Of a stretch of 64,000 nt of DNA, positions 24,549 to 33,890 are shown one piece after another. The position numbers and the translations under genes were made by a program. Under the pieces are notes generated by a model. That model saw nothing but the letters and a program-made list of their open reading frames with translations. It was not told the origin of the DNA and did no database searches. Each line of letters begins with the position of its first letter. Position 1 is the stretch's first letter. The DNA comes from Roseitranquillus sp963709765 (GTDB taxonomy: Bacteria; Pseudomonadota; Alphaproteobacteria; Rhodobacterales; Rhodobacteraceae), in assembly GCA_963709765.1 (NCBI GenBank), contig CAVPXL010000001.1, positions 310,001-374,000 on the forward strand, given 5' to 3'.

Positions 24549-24580
24549 ATGGCCCCTTCGCCGAGTGGCGAAGGGGCCAT
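24549..24580 (-). terminator. Intercistronic hairpin between dctP and dctQ
   Basis: ATGGCCCCTTCGCC (24549-24562) and GGCGAAGGGGCCAT (24567-24580) form a perfect 14-bp stem with a GAGT loop. It lies 19 bases after the dctP stop. Such hairpins stop much of the transcription or protect the upstream mRNA, so that the binding protein is made in excess over the permease. Confidence 0.7.
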
Positions 24581-24598
24581 GTTCCTCACCCGAGGGCG

Positions 24599-25681
24599 TC
24601 AGCCCAGAACGCGGTTGCGCTGCGCGGCGTAGGCGCCTTCGGAGCGGTCGATCCACTTCGAGGATTGCGCCATCAACTCCATGTAGCTGTCGTAGATCCG
24701 CTTGTAGAGATCATCATCCGTGTGGGCCGAGACGACGTCGCGCGAGGCGGTGCCGAACGCGTCCCAGACGCTGTCGGGGAACTGGTTGAGGGTCACGCCG
24801 CCCGATTGCAGCCGCGCCAGGGCGGCACCGTTGTTGGACGAGAAGAGTGACCAGGTCCAGAGGTTGCCGGCCGTCGCCACGGTCTCGATGACGCTCTGCT
24901 GCGCCGGCGACAGGCTCTCGAAGACCTCTCGGTTGGTGGCGAGGCTGAGCCCCGGCCCCGGCTCGTGGAAGCCCGCCGGGTAGTAGATCTTCGTGATCTC
25001 CTGGAATCCGGCCTTCTCGTCTGCCCATGGGCCGATCCACTCGGTGCCGTCGAGGGCGCCTGAGCTGAGCGCCTGGTAGACCTCGCCGCCCGGCAGGTTC
25101 TGGACGCTGGCGCCGAGCTTCGACAGGACCTCGGCGCCCTGCCCCGGCATCCGGAACTTCAGGCCCTGGAAGTCCTCGGGCGAGTTGATCTCCTTGCGGA
25201 ACCAGCCGCCGGCCTGCGCGCCGGTATTGCCGGCCAGGAACGGCTTGAGTCCGAAGATCTGGCCCAGCTCGTCGTGCAGCTCCTTGCCGCCGCCGTGATA
25301 GTACCAGTTGTTGAGCTCCTGCGCGGTCATCCCGAACGGCACGGTCGAGAAGAACGCATATGCCGGGTGCTGCCCGAGGAAATAGTAGTCCGCACCGTGG
25401 TACATGTCGGCCTGGCCGGCGGTGACGGCGTCGAACACTTCGAACGCGCCGACGAGTTCGCCGGCGGCCTTCAGGTCGACGGTCAGCTGGCCATCGGTCA
25501 GCGCGGTGATCTTGTCGGCCACATACTGGGCGCTGTCATGCACGCCGGCCAGACCGCGCGACCAGGTTGTGACCATCGTCAGAGTGCGGTTGCCCTGCGC
25601 GTAGGCGGGTGCGGCGAGCGCGGTGGCGGCCGCAGCCGAGCCGCCAAGCGCGGACTTTGTCAGAAACGAACGGCGATCCAT
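24599..25681 (-). CDS. dctP: TRAP transporter substrate-binding protein (DctP, TakP-like)
   Basis: This 360-residue periplasmic protein captures the substrate for the TRAP permease. It begins with a Tat signal (MDRRSFLTKSALGG, cut after APAYAQ), so it should be exported folded by the Tat system, whose genes lie in this window. The mature part resembles the 2-oxo acid-binding TakP group: WSRGLAGVHDSAQYVAD, FRMPGQGAEVLSKLGA with the conserved substrate Arg, and GALDGTEWIGPW. The ATG at 25681 follows a GGGGAGGATAT site. It is the first gene of dctP-dctQ-dctM. A 2-oxo acid or similar carboxylate is likely, but the substrate is not proven. Confidence 0.9.
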   Translation of the reverse strand: MDRRSFLTKSALGGSAAAATALAAPAYAQGNRTLTMVTTWSRGLAGVHDSAQYVADKITALTDGQLTVDLKAAGELVGAFEVFDAVTAGQADMYHGADYYFLGQHPAYAFFSTVPFGMTAQELNNWYYHGGGKELHDELGQIFGLKPFLAGNTGAQAGGWFRKEINSPEDFQGLKFRMPGQGAEVLSKLGASVQNLPGGEVYQALSSGALDGTEWIGPWADEKAGFQEITKIYYPAGFHEPGPGLSLATNREVFESLSPAQQSVIETVATAGNLWTWSLFSSNNGAALARLQSGGVTLNQFPDSVWDAFGTASRDVVSAHTDDDLYKRIYDSYMELMAQSSKWIDRSEGAYAAQRNRVLG

Positions 25682-25904
25682 GGATATCCTCCCCAAAAAA
25701 AACTGTCCCACCATAGCGGGCGGGTCGTTCAAGCGCGCCGGTTCTAGCGCCCGGTTCCCGACATGTTAATACCGACAACTACGCAGACGGCACTCATTTT
25801 TCGCCTCACTCTACGGCAATGCGAAGCGGCGCACATCCTCCGGACGAGATAATTGACCGCGGTTACCCCCGCAGGTCATCCTCTCCCTGTTTCGCGGAGT
25901 GCGC

Positions 25905-26462
25905 ATGAGCCGACCTCATCTTCGCCACCGCCTCGAGCGGGCCGACACGCGCAAGCGCTTTCTCTTTGCGGCGGTTGCGCTTGTTCTTGCGGCCGCGGCC
26001 ATTTCGGTGCCGGTGATCCGGCAATCGCGGGCGTTCGCCCAACCCGAGATCGCGGAGCTGGAAGCGCAACCGGACGCCGCGAAACGGGCCGGGCTGGAGA
26101 TTTGGATCTCCATCGCCCGGATTGCTTGCGGCGCGATCCACGGCACCGCCGCCGCCAACGACGAGGACGAGGACGAGGACGCCGAGGAGCGCGTTCTGCA
26201 GTTCGCTGCCGCAATGATCCGCGGACAGGACGGCTTCTACTCCGTCCACGATTGCCACGGGACCAACCTCGCCGCGCCGCGCGAGGCCGAGCTGATCGGG
26301 CGCGGCTGGTCCGGGTCCGGCCTGCGCAACGTGACCGAGCGGATGGATCAGCCGGACGGGGCGCTCCGCATCCTCTCCTCGCGCTCGGGCACGCCGGTCG
26401 AGGCCGAGGTACCGCGCGCCCGCATGCTTCCGCCCGAATCCGACACGAGGGCCTCCGGATGA
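25905..26462 (+). pseudogene. Internally deleted Cache-domain sensor histidine kinase
   Basis: This reading frame of 185 residues joins the two ends of a NarX-type histidine kinase. Residues 18-37 are a membrane helix (LFAAVALVLAAAAISVPVI); then comes a periplasmic Cache-like sensor with DGFYSVHDCHGTNLAAPREA and LIGRGW. Directly after, near 26310, the text becomes SGSGLRNVTERMDQPDGALR and VEAEVP, the G2 box and end of a HATPase domain. The second membrane helix, HAMP, dimerisation/phospho-His and most of the ATPase domain are missing, without loss of frame. It cannot act as a kinase. It is divergent from dctP and is followed by a response regulator, so it was once the sensor for this transporter. 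ATG at 25905 has a GGAG site; a GTG lies two codons upstream. Confidence 0.65.
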
Positions 26463-26574
26463 GCCCGCGCCACGCCATCCGCTCGTCCTTGCAAGACCGC
26501 CAAATGCGCGAGCGGACGGCCGGACCGGCGCGCGCCGAATCCCCGAGGCCCGGATGCCGCGAAGGAGACGGCCG

Positions 26575-27219
26575 ATGAAGGTCCCTGTGACGGTCCTTGT
26601 GGTCGACGACCATCCGATGGTGGCCGAAGGCATAGAGGCCATTCTCGAGACCTGGGACGACATCGAGGTCGTCGACACGTCGGGGTCGGCCAGCGAGGCC
26701 ATCGATGCCGTGCAGCGCCTCGCCCCCGACGTCGTGCTGATGGACCTCATCATGCCCGGCATGAGCGGGCTCTCGGCAACCGCAATCATCCTCGAGCACC
26801 GACCCGAGACCCGGATCCTTATCCTGTCGATGCACGACAGCGCCGAATACATCGCCACCGCGCTCGGTCATGGCGCGCGCGGCTATATCCTCAAGGACGG
26901 GCCCACCGACGAGATCAAGACCGCGATCGACACCGTCATGGCCGGCCGGGAGTACCTCTGCACCGGAGCCCACGCGTCGCTCTCGCCCAGGGCTGCCGAC
27001 GGCCGCGCCCCCCTGACCAGCCGCGAGCAGGCGATTCTGCTCCAGCTCGCCCGGGGGCGCACAAACCGGGACGTCGCCGAGGCGCTGTCGATCCCGGTGC
27101 GCACCGTCGAGACCCATCGCGAGAACATCAAGCGCAAGCTCGGCATCGCCACCAGTGCCGGGCTGACTCGCTACGCCCTCGAACACGGTGTGCTGCAGGG
27201 AACCGGCAGCGTCGGCTGA
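26575..27219 (+). CDS. NarL/FixJ-family response regulator
   Basis: This 214-residue protein has a receiver domain with acidic pocket VVDDHPMV, phospho-acceptor Asp in DVVLMDLIMPGMSG near residue 57, and Lys in GYILKDG near 106, then a LuxR-type helix-turn-helix (LTSREQAILLQLARGRTNRD, TVETHRENIKRKLG). A GAAGGAG ribosome site precedes the ATG. It lies 112 bases after the gutted kinase gene and opposite the TRAP transporter, which it presumably once controlled. With its own kinase broken it may be phosphorylated by another kinase or by small phosphodonors. Confidence 0.9.
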   Translation: MKVPVTVLVVDDHPMVAEGIEAILETWDDIEVVDTSGSASEAIDAVQRLAPDVVLMDLIMPGMSGLSATAIILEHRPETRILILSMHDSAEYIATALGHGARGYILKDGPTDEIKTAIDTVMAGREYLCTGAHASLSPRAADGRAPLTSREQAILLQLARGRTNRDVAEALSIPVRTVETHRENIKRKLGIATSAGLTRYALEHGVLQGTGSVG

Positions 27220-27438
27220 CCGCGACCGGCCCGCCCCGCTCGCCAGCCGTCCCATGCGTGCGAAGCCGGACGCGGCGCGCAGGGCGGCGGACGGGCGGGG
27301 CTCTCCGCGCCGCCGGGAGCCAGTCGGGGCGCGGCCCTCCCCCCGAACCATCGCTCTTTCCGTTGCGAAAACCATCCCGCTCACGCCACAAAGTTGCGCG
27401 ATTCCCCATTTCAAAGTCACTTTCTCCACGAGGGGCCA
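27220..27438. other. Spacer between the response regulator and the ilvB promoter
   Basis: I see no gene here. The stretch is very G+C-rich with several short self-complementary GC blocks but no clean terminator stem. Confidence 0.4.
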
Positions 27439-27467
27439 TTGACGCCCCCTCTCCCGGTTCATAATGT
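27439..27467 (+). promoter_or_regulatory. Promoter of ilvBN
   Basis: TTGACG at 27439-27444 is followed after 17 bases by TAATGT at 27462-27467; CATAAT at 27460-27465 is an alternative -10 with a 15-base spacer. Transcription from here would start about 10 bases before the leader-peptide ribosome site. Confidence 0.6.
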
Positions 27468-27494
27468 CCCCCGCGAACCTCGAAGGAGCGTGCC

Positions 27495-27542
27495 TTGCGC
27501 GAACTTCTCGTACTTTCAGGAAACCGGCGCATGGCCCTCTGA
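27495..27542 (+). CDS. ilvBN leader peptide (attenuator)
   Basis: A GAAGGAG ribosome site (27482-27488) is followed six bases later by a TTG that opens a 15-codon frame ending in TGA: M-R-E-L-L-V-L-S-G-N-R-R-M-A-L. Five of 15 residues are Leu or Val, with the run L-L-V-L encoded by CTT CTC GTA CTT. It lies between the promoter and a strong intrinsic terminator in front of ilvB. This is the layout of amino acid-controlled attenuation: shortage of charged tRNA-Leu or tRNA-Val would stall the ribosome on the run and favour an antiterminator. A GTG start at 27490 in the ilvB frame is too close to the ribosome site. Confidence 0.6.
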   Translation: MRELLVLSGNRRMAL

Positions 27543-27560
27543 CAGGACGCCTCTCTGTCA
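27540..27560 (+). promoter_or_regulatory. Leader hairpin overlapping the leader-peptide stop
   Basis: TGACAG (27540-27545) pairs with CTGTCA (27555-27560) across nine bases. The left arm contains the leader stop codon, so ribosome position would decide whether it forms. It is the likely pause or antiterminator element of the ilv attenuator. Confidence 0.45.
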
Positions 27561-27568
27561 CCCCATGC

Positions 27569-27595
27569 GCCCCCGCCCCGACCGGGGGCTTTTTT
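27569..27595 (+). terminator. Intrinsic terminator (attenuator) upstream of ilvB
   Basis: GCCCCCG (27569-27575) and CGGGGGC (27583-27589) form a stem with a seven-base loop, followed at once by six T (27590-27595). It is a textbook intrinsic terminator placed 39 bases before the ilvB start and after the leader peptide, so it should act as an attenuator rather than as an operon end. Confidence 0.85.
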
Positions 27596-27633
27596 ATGCG
27601 CGAACGCCAGAAACGAACGATGCGGAGCAGACC

Positions 27634-29385
<1,752 letters not shown>

Positions 29386-29410
29386 GCGGGGCAGAGGCAG
29401 GAGTACACAG

Positions 29411-29974
29411 ATGTCCGCATTGAAGATCGAAAAAGGCACCTCGCGCCATTCGGCCTACGACCTGCGATCGGGATACAACTCGGTGCAGGAGAAGCACACG
29501 CTCGCCGTGGTGGTCGACAACGAGGCCGGGGTGCTGGCCCGCGTCGTCGGGATGTTCTCGGGACGCGGCTACAACATCGAGAGCCTTACCGTGGCCGAGA
29601 TCGACCACGAGGGGCACCGCTCGCGCATCACCATCGTCACCACCGGCACGCCCAAGATCATCGAGCAGATCAAGGCGCAGCTGGGCCGCATCGTGCCGGT
29701 CCACGACGTGCGCGATCTGACCGTCGAAGGCCCGAGCGTCGAGCGCGAGCTGGCGCTCTTCAAGGTGGCGGGCGACGGCGAAAAGCGGATCGAGGCGCTG
29801 CGTCTTGCCGAGATCTTCCGGGCCAACGTGGTCGATTCCACCCTGCGAAGCTTCGTCTTCGAGATCACCGGCACGCCCGAGAAGGTCGACGCCTTTGCCG
29901 AGCTGATGCGCCCCCTGGGTCTGGTGGAGCTGGCCCGCACCGGCGTGGCGGCCCTCGCCCGCGGCACCGAATAG
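29411..29974 (+). CDS. ilvN: Acetolactate synthase small (regulatory) subunit
   Basis: This 187-residue protein is the regulatory partner of IlvB and gives valine feedback inhibition. An N-terminal ACT domain is plain (HTLAVVVDNEAGVLARVVGM then FSGRGYNIESLTV, near residues 30-62), and the C-terminal half (RLAEIFRANVVDSTLRSFVF, EITGTPEKVDAF) is the ALS_ss_C domain. Its first 25 residues are a short polar extension. It is in an operon with ilvB and is closed by a terminator 15 bases after the stop. Confidence 0.95.
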   Translation: MSALKIEKGTSRHSAYDLRSGYNSVQEKHTLAVVVDNEAGVLARVVGMFSGRGYNIESLTVAEIDHEGHRSRITIVTTGTPKIIEQIKAQLGRIVPVHDVRDLTVEGPSVERELALFKVAGDGEKRIEALRLAEIFRANVVDSTLRSFVFEITGTPEKVDAFAELMRPLGLVELARTGVAALARGTE

Positions 29975-29989
29975 CCCCTGCACGCCGGC

Positions 29990-30019
29990 GCGGCGGCGCT
30001 CCGTTCGGACTGCCGCCGC
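29990..30019 (+). terminator. Terminator after ilvN
   Basis: GCGGCGGC (29990-29997) pairs with GCCGCCGC (30012-30019); inside lies a second small stem, TCCG-TT-CGGA. It lies shortly after the ilvN stop and has no T-run. Confidence 0.65.
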
Positions 30020-30138
30020 ACCCCGACATGGCGGCGTGTCCCGCGCGCCCGATCACGGGCGAAGACTTGGGTGCGCCGCTTGCCCGGCCCGGACGCCTCT
30101 TCTAGAGAGGGCGAAGGGACCACGAAGGGGCAGCGGCC

Positions 30139-30924
30139 GTGCGAATTCTCATCACGAACGACGACGGCATCAACGCCCCGGGCCTCAAGGTGCTCGAAGC
30201 GATCGCGGCGGAGATCGCCGGCGGCGATGGCGAGGTCTGGACCGTCGCCCCCGCGTTCGAGCAATCCGGCGTGGCCCACTGCATCAGCTACGTCCACCCG
30301 ACCATGATCGCCGAACTGGGGCCGCGCCGTTTCGCCGCCGAAGGCTCGCCCGCCGATTGCGTCATGGCAGGCCTGCACGACGTCATGAAGGGCCGCGCGC
30401 CCGACCTCGTCCTGTCAGGCGTCAACCGGGGCAACAACGCCGCCGAGAACGTCCTCTATTCCGGCACGGTCGGCGGCGCGATGGAGGCCGCGATCCAGGG
30501 CCTGCCCGCCATCGCGCTGAGCCAGTATTACGGGCCCGCCAATGCCGGCCTCGAGAACCCGTTCTCCGCCGCGGCGAGCCACGGCACGCAGACCGTTCGC
30601 CGCCTGCTCGACGCCGGCCTCTGGGACGACGGCGACTACCGGCTCTTCTACAACGTCAACTTCCCGCCGGTTCCCGAGGCGGAAGTGCGTGGCCTCAGGG
30701 TGGCGGCACAGGGCTACCGCCGCGACGTGCGCTTCGGCGTCCAGCCGCACCTGTCGCCCTCGGGCCGCCGGTTTCTCTGGGTCACGGGCGGGCCGCAGGA
30801 CGTGCCGACCGAGCCCGGCACCGACGCGGCGGTGAACCTCGAGGGCTGGATCTCGGTCACGCCCATGCGCGCCGACCTGACCGCCCACGATGCCATCGAC
30901 GACCTGAACGAGCGTCTGGGATAG
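30139..30924 (+). CDS. surE: 5'/3'-nucleotidase SurE
   Basis: This 261-residue metal-dependent phosphatase removes phosphate from nucleoside monophosphates and short polyphosphates. The signature metal site RILITNDDGINAPGL is at the N-terminus, Ser/Asn ligands are in LVLSGVNRGNNAAENVLYSG near 95-112, and GAMEAAIQGLPAIALS follows. The start is GTG with AAGGGG eight bases before it. It forms the classical stress-survival cluster surE-pcm-nlpD with the next two genes (four bases to pcm). Confidence 0.95.
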   Translation: MRILITNDDGINAPGLKVLEAIAAEIAGGDGEVWTVAPAFEQSGVAHCISYVHPTMIAELGPRRFAAEGSPADCVMAGLHDVMKGRAPDLVLSGVNRGNNAAENVLYSGTVGGAMEAAIQGLPAIALSQYYGPANAGLENPFSAAASHGTQTVRRLLDAGLWDDGDYRLFYNVNFPPVPEAEVRGLRVAAQGYRRDVRFGVQPHLSPSGRRFLWVTGGPQDVPTEPGTDAAVNLEGWISVTPMRADLTAHDAIDDLNERLG

Positions 30925-30928
30925 CGGC

Positions 30929-31567
30929 ATGCCCGACGCCGAGCGCCAGATGCGGTTCCTCTATGCCCTGCGCGCCAACGGGGTCACCGACGCGCGCGTG
31001 CTCACGGCGATGGAGCGGGTCGATCGTGGCGCCTTCGTGCGCGGCCATTTCCACGGCCATGCCTACGAGGACACGCCCCTGCCCATCACCTGCGGCCAGA
31101 CCATCAGCCAGCCCTCGGTGGTCGGCCTGATGACGCAGGCGCTGAACGTCCAGCCGCGCCACAAGGTGCTCGAAGTGGGCACCGGCTCTGGCTACCAGGC
31201 CGCGATCCTCAGCCAGCTCGCCCGGCGCGTCTATACCGTGGAACGTCATCGCAGCCTCGTGCGCGAGGCCCGCGCGGTCTTCGAGGAACTCGGCCTGTCC
31301 AACATCACGGCGCTTTCGGCCGACGGCAGTCTCGGCCTGCCGGATCAGGCACCCTTCGACCGGATCCTGGTGACCGCCGCCGCCGAAGACCCGCCGCCGC
31401 CGCTCTTGGCGCAGTTGCGCGAGGGCGGTATCATGGTCCTGCCGGTCGGTCAGTCAGACGCGGTGCAGACCCTGATCCGGGTGCGCCGCACCGAGGCGGG
31501 CTACGACTACGAGGAAATGCGCGCCGTCCGCTTCGTCCCGCTCATCGAAGGGCTGGGGCAGGAGTGA
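30929..31567 (+). CDS. pcm: Protein-L-isoaspartate O-methyltransferase
   Basis: This 212-residue enzyme repairs aged proteins by methylating L-isoaspartyl residues with S-adenosylmethionine. The family signature is clear: LPITCGQTISQPSVVGLMTQ, then SAM motif I HKVLEVGTGSGYQAAILSQL near residues 72-91, and FDRILVTAAAEDPPPPL. Its GTGA junction lies at the position where the nlpD frame opens, so the two are at least co-transcribed. Typical length is 205-215. Confidence 0.94.
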   Translation: MPDAERQMRFLYALRANGVTDARVLTAMERVDRGAFVRGHFHGHAYEDTPLPITCGQTISQPSVVGLMTQALNVQPRHKVLEVGTGSGYQAAILSQLARRVYTVERHRSLVREARAVFEELGLSNITALSADGSLGLPDQAPFDRILVTAAAEDPPPPLLAQLREGGIMVLPVGQSDAVQTLIRVRRTEAGYDYEEMRAVRFVPLIEGLGQE

Positions 31568-31635
31568 CAGCGCGGCCGGAAACGGGCAAGGCAGGGCCTC
31601 GACCACAAGAGGCCGCACAGAACGGGGTACGGGCA

Positions 31636-32790
31636 ATGGATCGAGCGTGGCGCATCGGGGCGGTGTCGGCGTCCCTTCTTCTGGCGGGATGCGGTGGCGG
31701 CGGGATCGACCTCGACCTGCGCGACCTCGGAAACGGGTTCGACACCAGCCAGGCCGCGCGTGCCGCGAGTACCGAAGCCCGGCCGGAACCCGATTCCCGC
31801 GGCGTGATCTCGTATCCCGGCTACCAGGTCGCGATCGCCCGACCCGGTGACACGATCGGCGACGTCGCGGGGCGAGTCGGCCTGCCGGCCGCGGACCTCG
31901 CCCGCTACAACGGCATTCCCGCCGACGCCGCCCTGCGCCGCGACGAGGTGGTCGCTCTGCCCCGCCGGGTCGCCGAGCCTTCCCCCGCAACGGGTGCGAT
32001 CGCGGCCGGTCCGCTTCGACCCAGAGGCCAGATCGACGTCGCCACCATCGCCGGAAGCGCCATCGATCGTGCCGACGCGGGACCGAGCGCGGCCGCCGCT
32101 CCGGTCGCGACCGGGACCGAGCCCGTCCGGCACCGGGTGGAACGCGGCGAAACGGCCTTCTCGATCGCGCGGCGCTACGGCATTTCGGTTGCGTCGCTGG
32201 CCGACTGGAACGGCCTGGGCGCGGCGATGAACGTGCGCGTCGGGCAATTCCTGCTGATCCCGCCAGCCAAGGCCGGTGCGCGCCGCGACACCCTGGTCAC
32301 GACGACGGCCCCCGGCACCAGCACGCCGACGCCCGTGCCGCCCAGCGCGGCCGAACCGCTTCCGGAACGCGACGAGACGCCGGCCGAACCCCCGGCGAAG
32401 GCCGCCGATCTGTCAACCGGCCGCAGCGCGGCCTCGGACACCGCGCGGCTGCTGACCCCCGTGGGCGGCCAGATCATCCGAGGCTACGAGAAGCGCAAGA
32501 ACGACGGGATCGACATTGCCGCGGCGCCGGGCAGCCCGGTCAAGGCTGCCGATGCGGGCACCGTCGCGGCCATCACCCGCAACACCGAGCAGGTTCCGAT
32601 CGTGGTCATCCGCCACGCCGACAACCTGCTGACGGTTTATGCCGAGGTGGACGATGTGAAAGTCGCCAAAGGCGACCGGGTCAGCCGCGGCCAGACGATC
32701 GCGGTCGTTCGGGACACGGAGCCGTCCTATCTTCACTTCGAGGTCCGCGAGGGCTTCGAGAGCGTCGATCCGGCCGACTACCTCGACTGA
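31636..32790 (+). CDS. nlpD: NlpD-like LysM/M23 lipoprotein
   Basis: This 384-residue envelope protein starts with a lipoprotein signal (RIGAVSASLLLAGC). Two LysM peptidoglycan-binding repeats follow, near residues 60-105 (VAIARPGDTIGDVAGRVG) and 180-225 (HRVERGETAFSIARRYGIS), then a Thr/Pro-rich linker and a C-terminal M23 LytM domain (GYEKRKNDGIDIAAAPGSPV to YLHFEVREG). The first zinc His of M23 (HxGID) is N-x-G-I-D and the last HLH is YLH, so the domain is catalytically dead, as in amidase activators of the NlpD/EnvC type. ATG 31636 is preferred to the GTG at 31564 because it puts the signal peptide first. Confidence 0.88.
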   Translation: MDRAWRIGAVSASLLLAGCGGGGIDLDLRDLGNGFDTSQAARAASTEARPEPDSRGVISYPGYQVAIARPGDTIGDVAGRVGLPAADLARYNGIPADAALRRDEVVALPRRVAEPSPATGAIAAGPLRPRGQIDVATIAGSAIDRADAGPSAAAAPVATGTEPVRHRVERGETAFSIARRYGISVASLADWNGLGAAMNVRVGQFLLIPPAKAGARRDTLVTTTAPGTSTPTPVPPSAAEPLPERDETPAEPPAKAADLSTGRSAASDTARLLTPVGGQIIRGYEKRKNDGIDIAAAPGSPVKAADAGTVAAITRNTEQVPIVVIRHADNLLTVYAEVDDVKVAKGDRVSRGQTIAVVRDTEPSYLHFEVREGFESVDPADYLD

Positions 32791-32872
32791 GCGCTCCGGC
32801 CGCTGCGCAGCGCAGGGAACGCTCCCGCCCCCGGTACTGCGCGCTGTCGCGCTTGTCCGGCGTTGGGCTGTG

Positions 32873-32890
32873 CCGCGCCTCGCGGCGCGG
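32873..32890. terminator. Hairpin between nlpD and the DUF815/tat operon
   Basis: CCGCGCC (32873-32879) and GGCGCGG (32884-32890) form a 7-bp stem with a TCGC loop in the 264-base gene-free gap between two converging operons. It may serve as a bidirectional terminator. Confidence 0.45.
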
Positions 32891-33054
32891 AGGACCGGAG
32901 CCCAGACCCTCGTCGGCGGAGCAGGCCCCCGGCCCGACCGCACGTCGGCTTGATGGACGGCGCAGCGGAGGAACCGCGGCTCGCCGGGTCGCGCGGCCCG
33001 GGCCAACGCAGGGGAGGCCAGCCGTATCCGACCGTTGGCGGCGCGACCCGAGGG

Positions 33055-33890
33055 TCAGAGGCTGGCGCCGCGACGTCCCGCCAGATCGGTGAAGAATTGC
33101 CAGGCGACCCGGCCCGAGCGTGAACCGCGGGTCGCCTGCCACTCGATCGCCTCGGCGCGCAACTCGGCGTCGGAGATCTCGACCCCGTGGGCGTCGCAAT
33201 AGCCGCGCACCATCGCGAGGTATTCGTCCTGCGTGCAGGGATGGAAGCCGAGCCAGAGGCCGAACCGGTCGCTCAGGCTCACCTTTTCCTCGACCGCCTC
33301 GGAGGGACTGATGGCGGTCGAGCGCTCGTTCTCGATCATGTCGCGCGGCATCAGGTGGCGGCGGTTCGAGGTGGCATAGAAGACCACGTTTTCGGGCCGC
33401 CCCTCGATGCCGCCGTCAAGCACCGCCTTGAGGCTCTTGTAATGCTGGTCATCGTGGGAAAACGACAGGTCGTCGCAGAACAGGATGAACCGGTGAGGTG
33501 CAGCGCGCAGCAGCGTCAGAAGCCGCCCGATGGACGGCAGGTCCTCGCGCTGCACCTCGACGATCTTGAGCGGATCGGTCTCGCAGATCTCGGCATGGAT
33601 CGCCTTTACCAGGCTGGACTTGCCCATGCCCCGCGCGCCCCAGAGCAGCGCATTGTTGGCCGGCAGGCCGCGGGCGAACTGAAGGGTGTTCTCCAGCAGG
33701 ATATCGCGCGCCCGGTCGATGCCCAGAAGCAGCGGCAGCGCGACCCGGTTGACCCGCTTGACCGGGGCCAGCCGGTCGGGCGCGACGTGCCACACGAAGG
33801 CCTCGGCCTCGTCCCAGTGGGGCGCCGCGGCCGCGGGCGGCGCGATCCGCTCAAGGGCGTCCGCAATCCGCGCAAGCGCTCCGTCGGTCT
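33055..33890 (-). other. DUF815-type AAA+ ATPase module (probably a separate gene)
   Basis: The C-terminal 278 residues of the tatC-fused frame match stand-alone DUF815 ATPases. Landmarks: FVWHVAPDRLAPVKRVNRV, IDRARDILLENTLQFARG, Walker A LLWGARGMGKSSLVKAI, Walker B FILFCDDLSFSHDD, sensor FYATSNRRHLMPRDM and a C-terminal lid ending FTDLAGRRGASL. Relatives begin with a short helical N-terminus like GALARIADALERIAP, which here lies right at the suspected lost start codon (33890). A GTG at 33903 is an alternative start in the present sequence. The role is unknown; the module sits next to tat genes in related organisms. Confidence 0.8.

Noticed and set aside
31636..32790. NlpD as an active M23 peptidase.
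   Set aside because: Two zinc-ligand positions are replaced (NDGID and YLH), so activator rather than enzyme is the better call; this is normal for NlpD.
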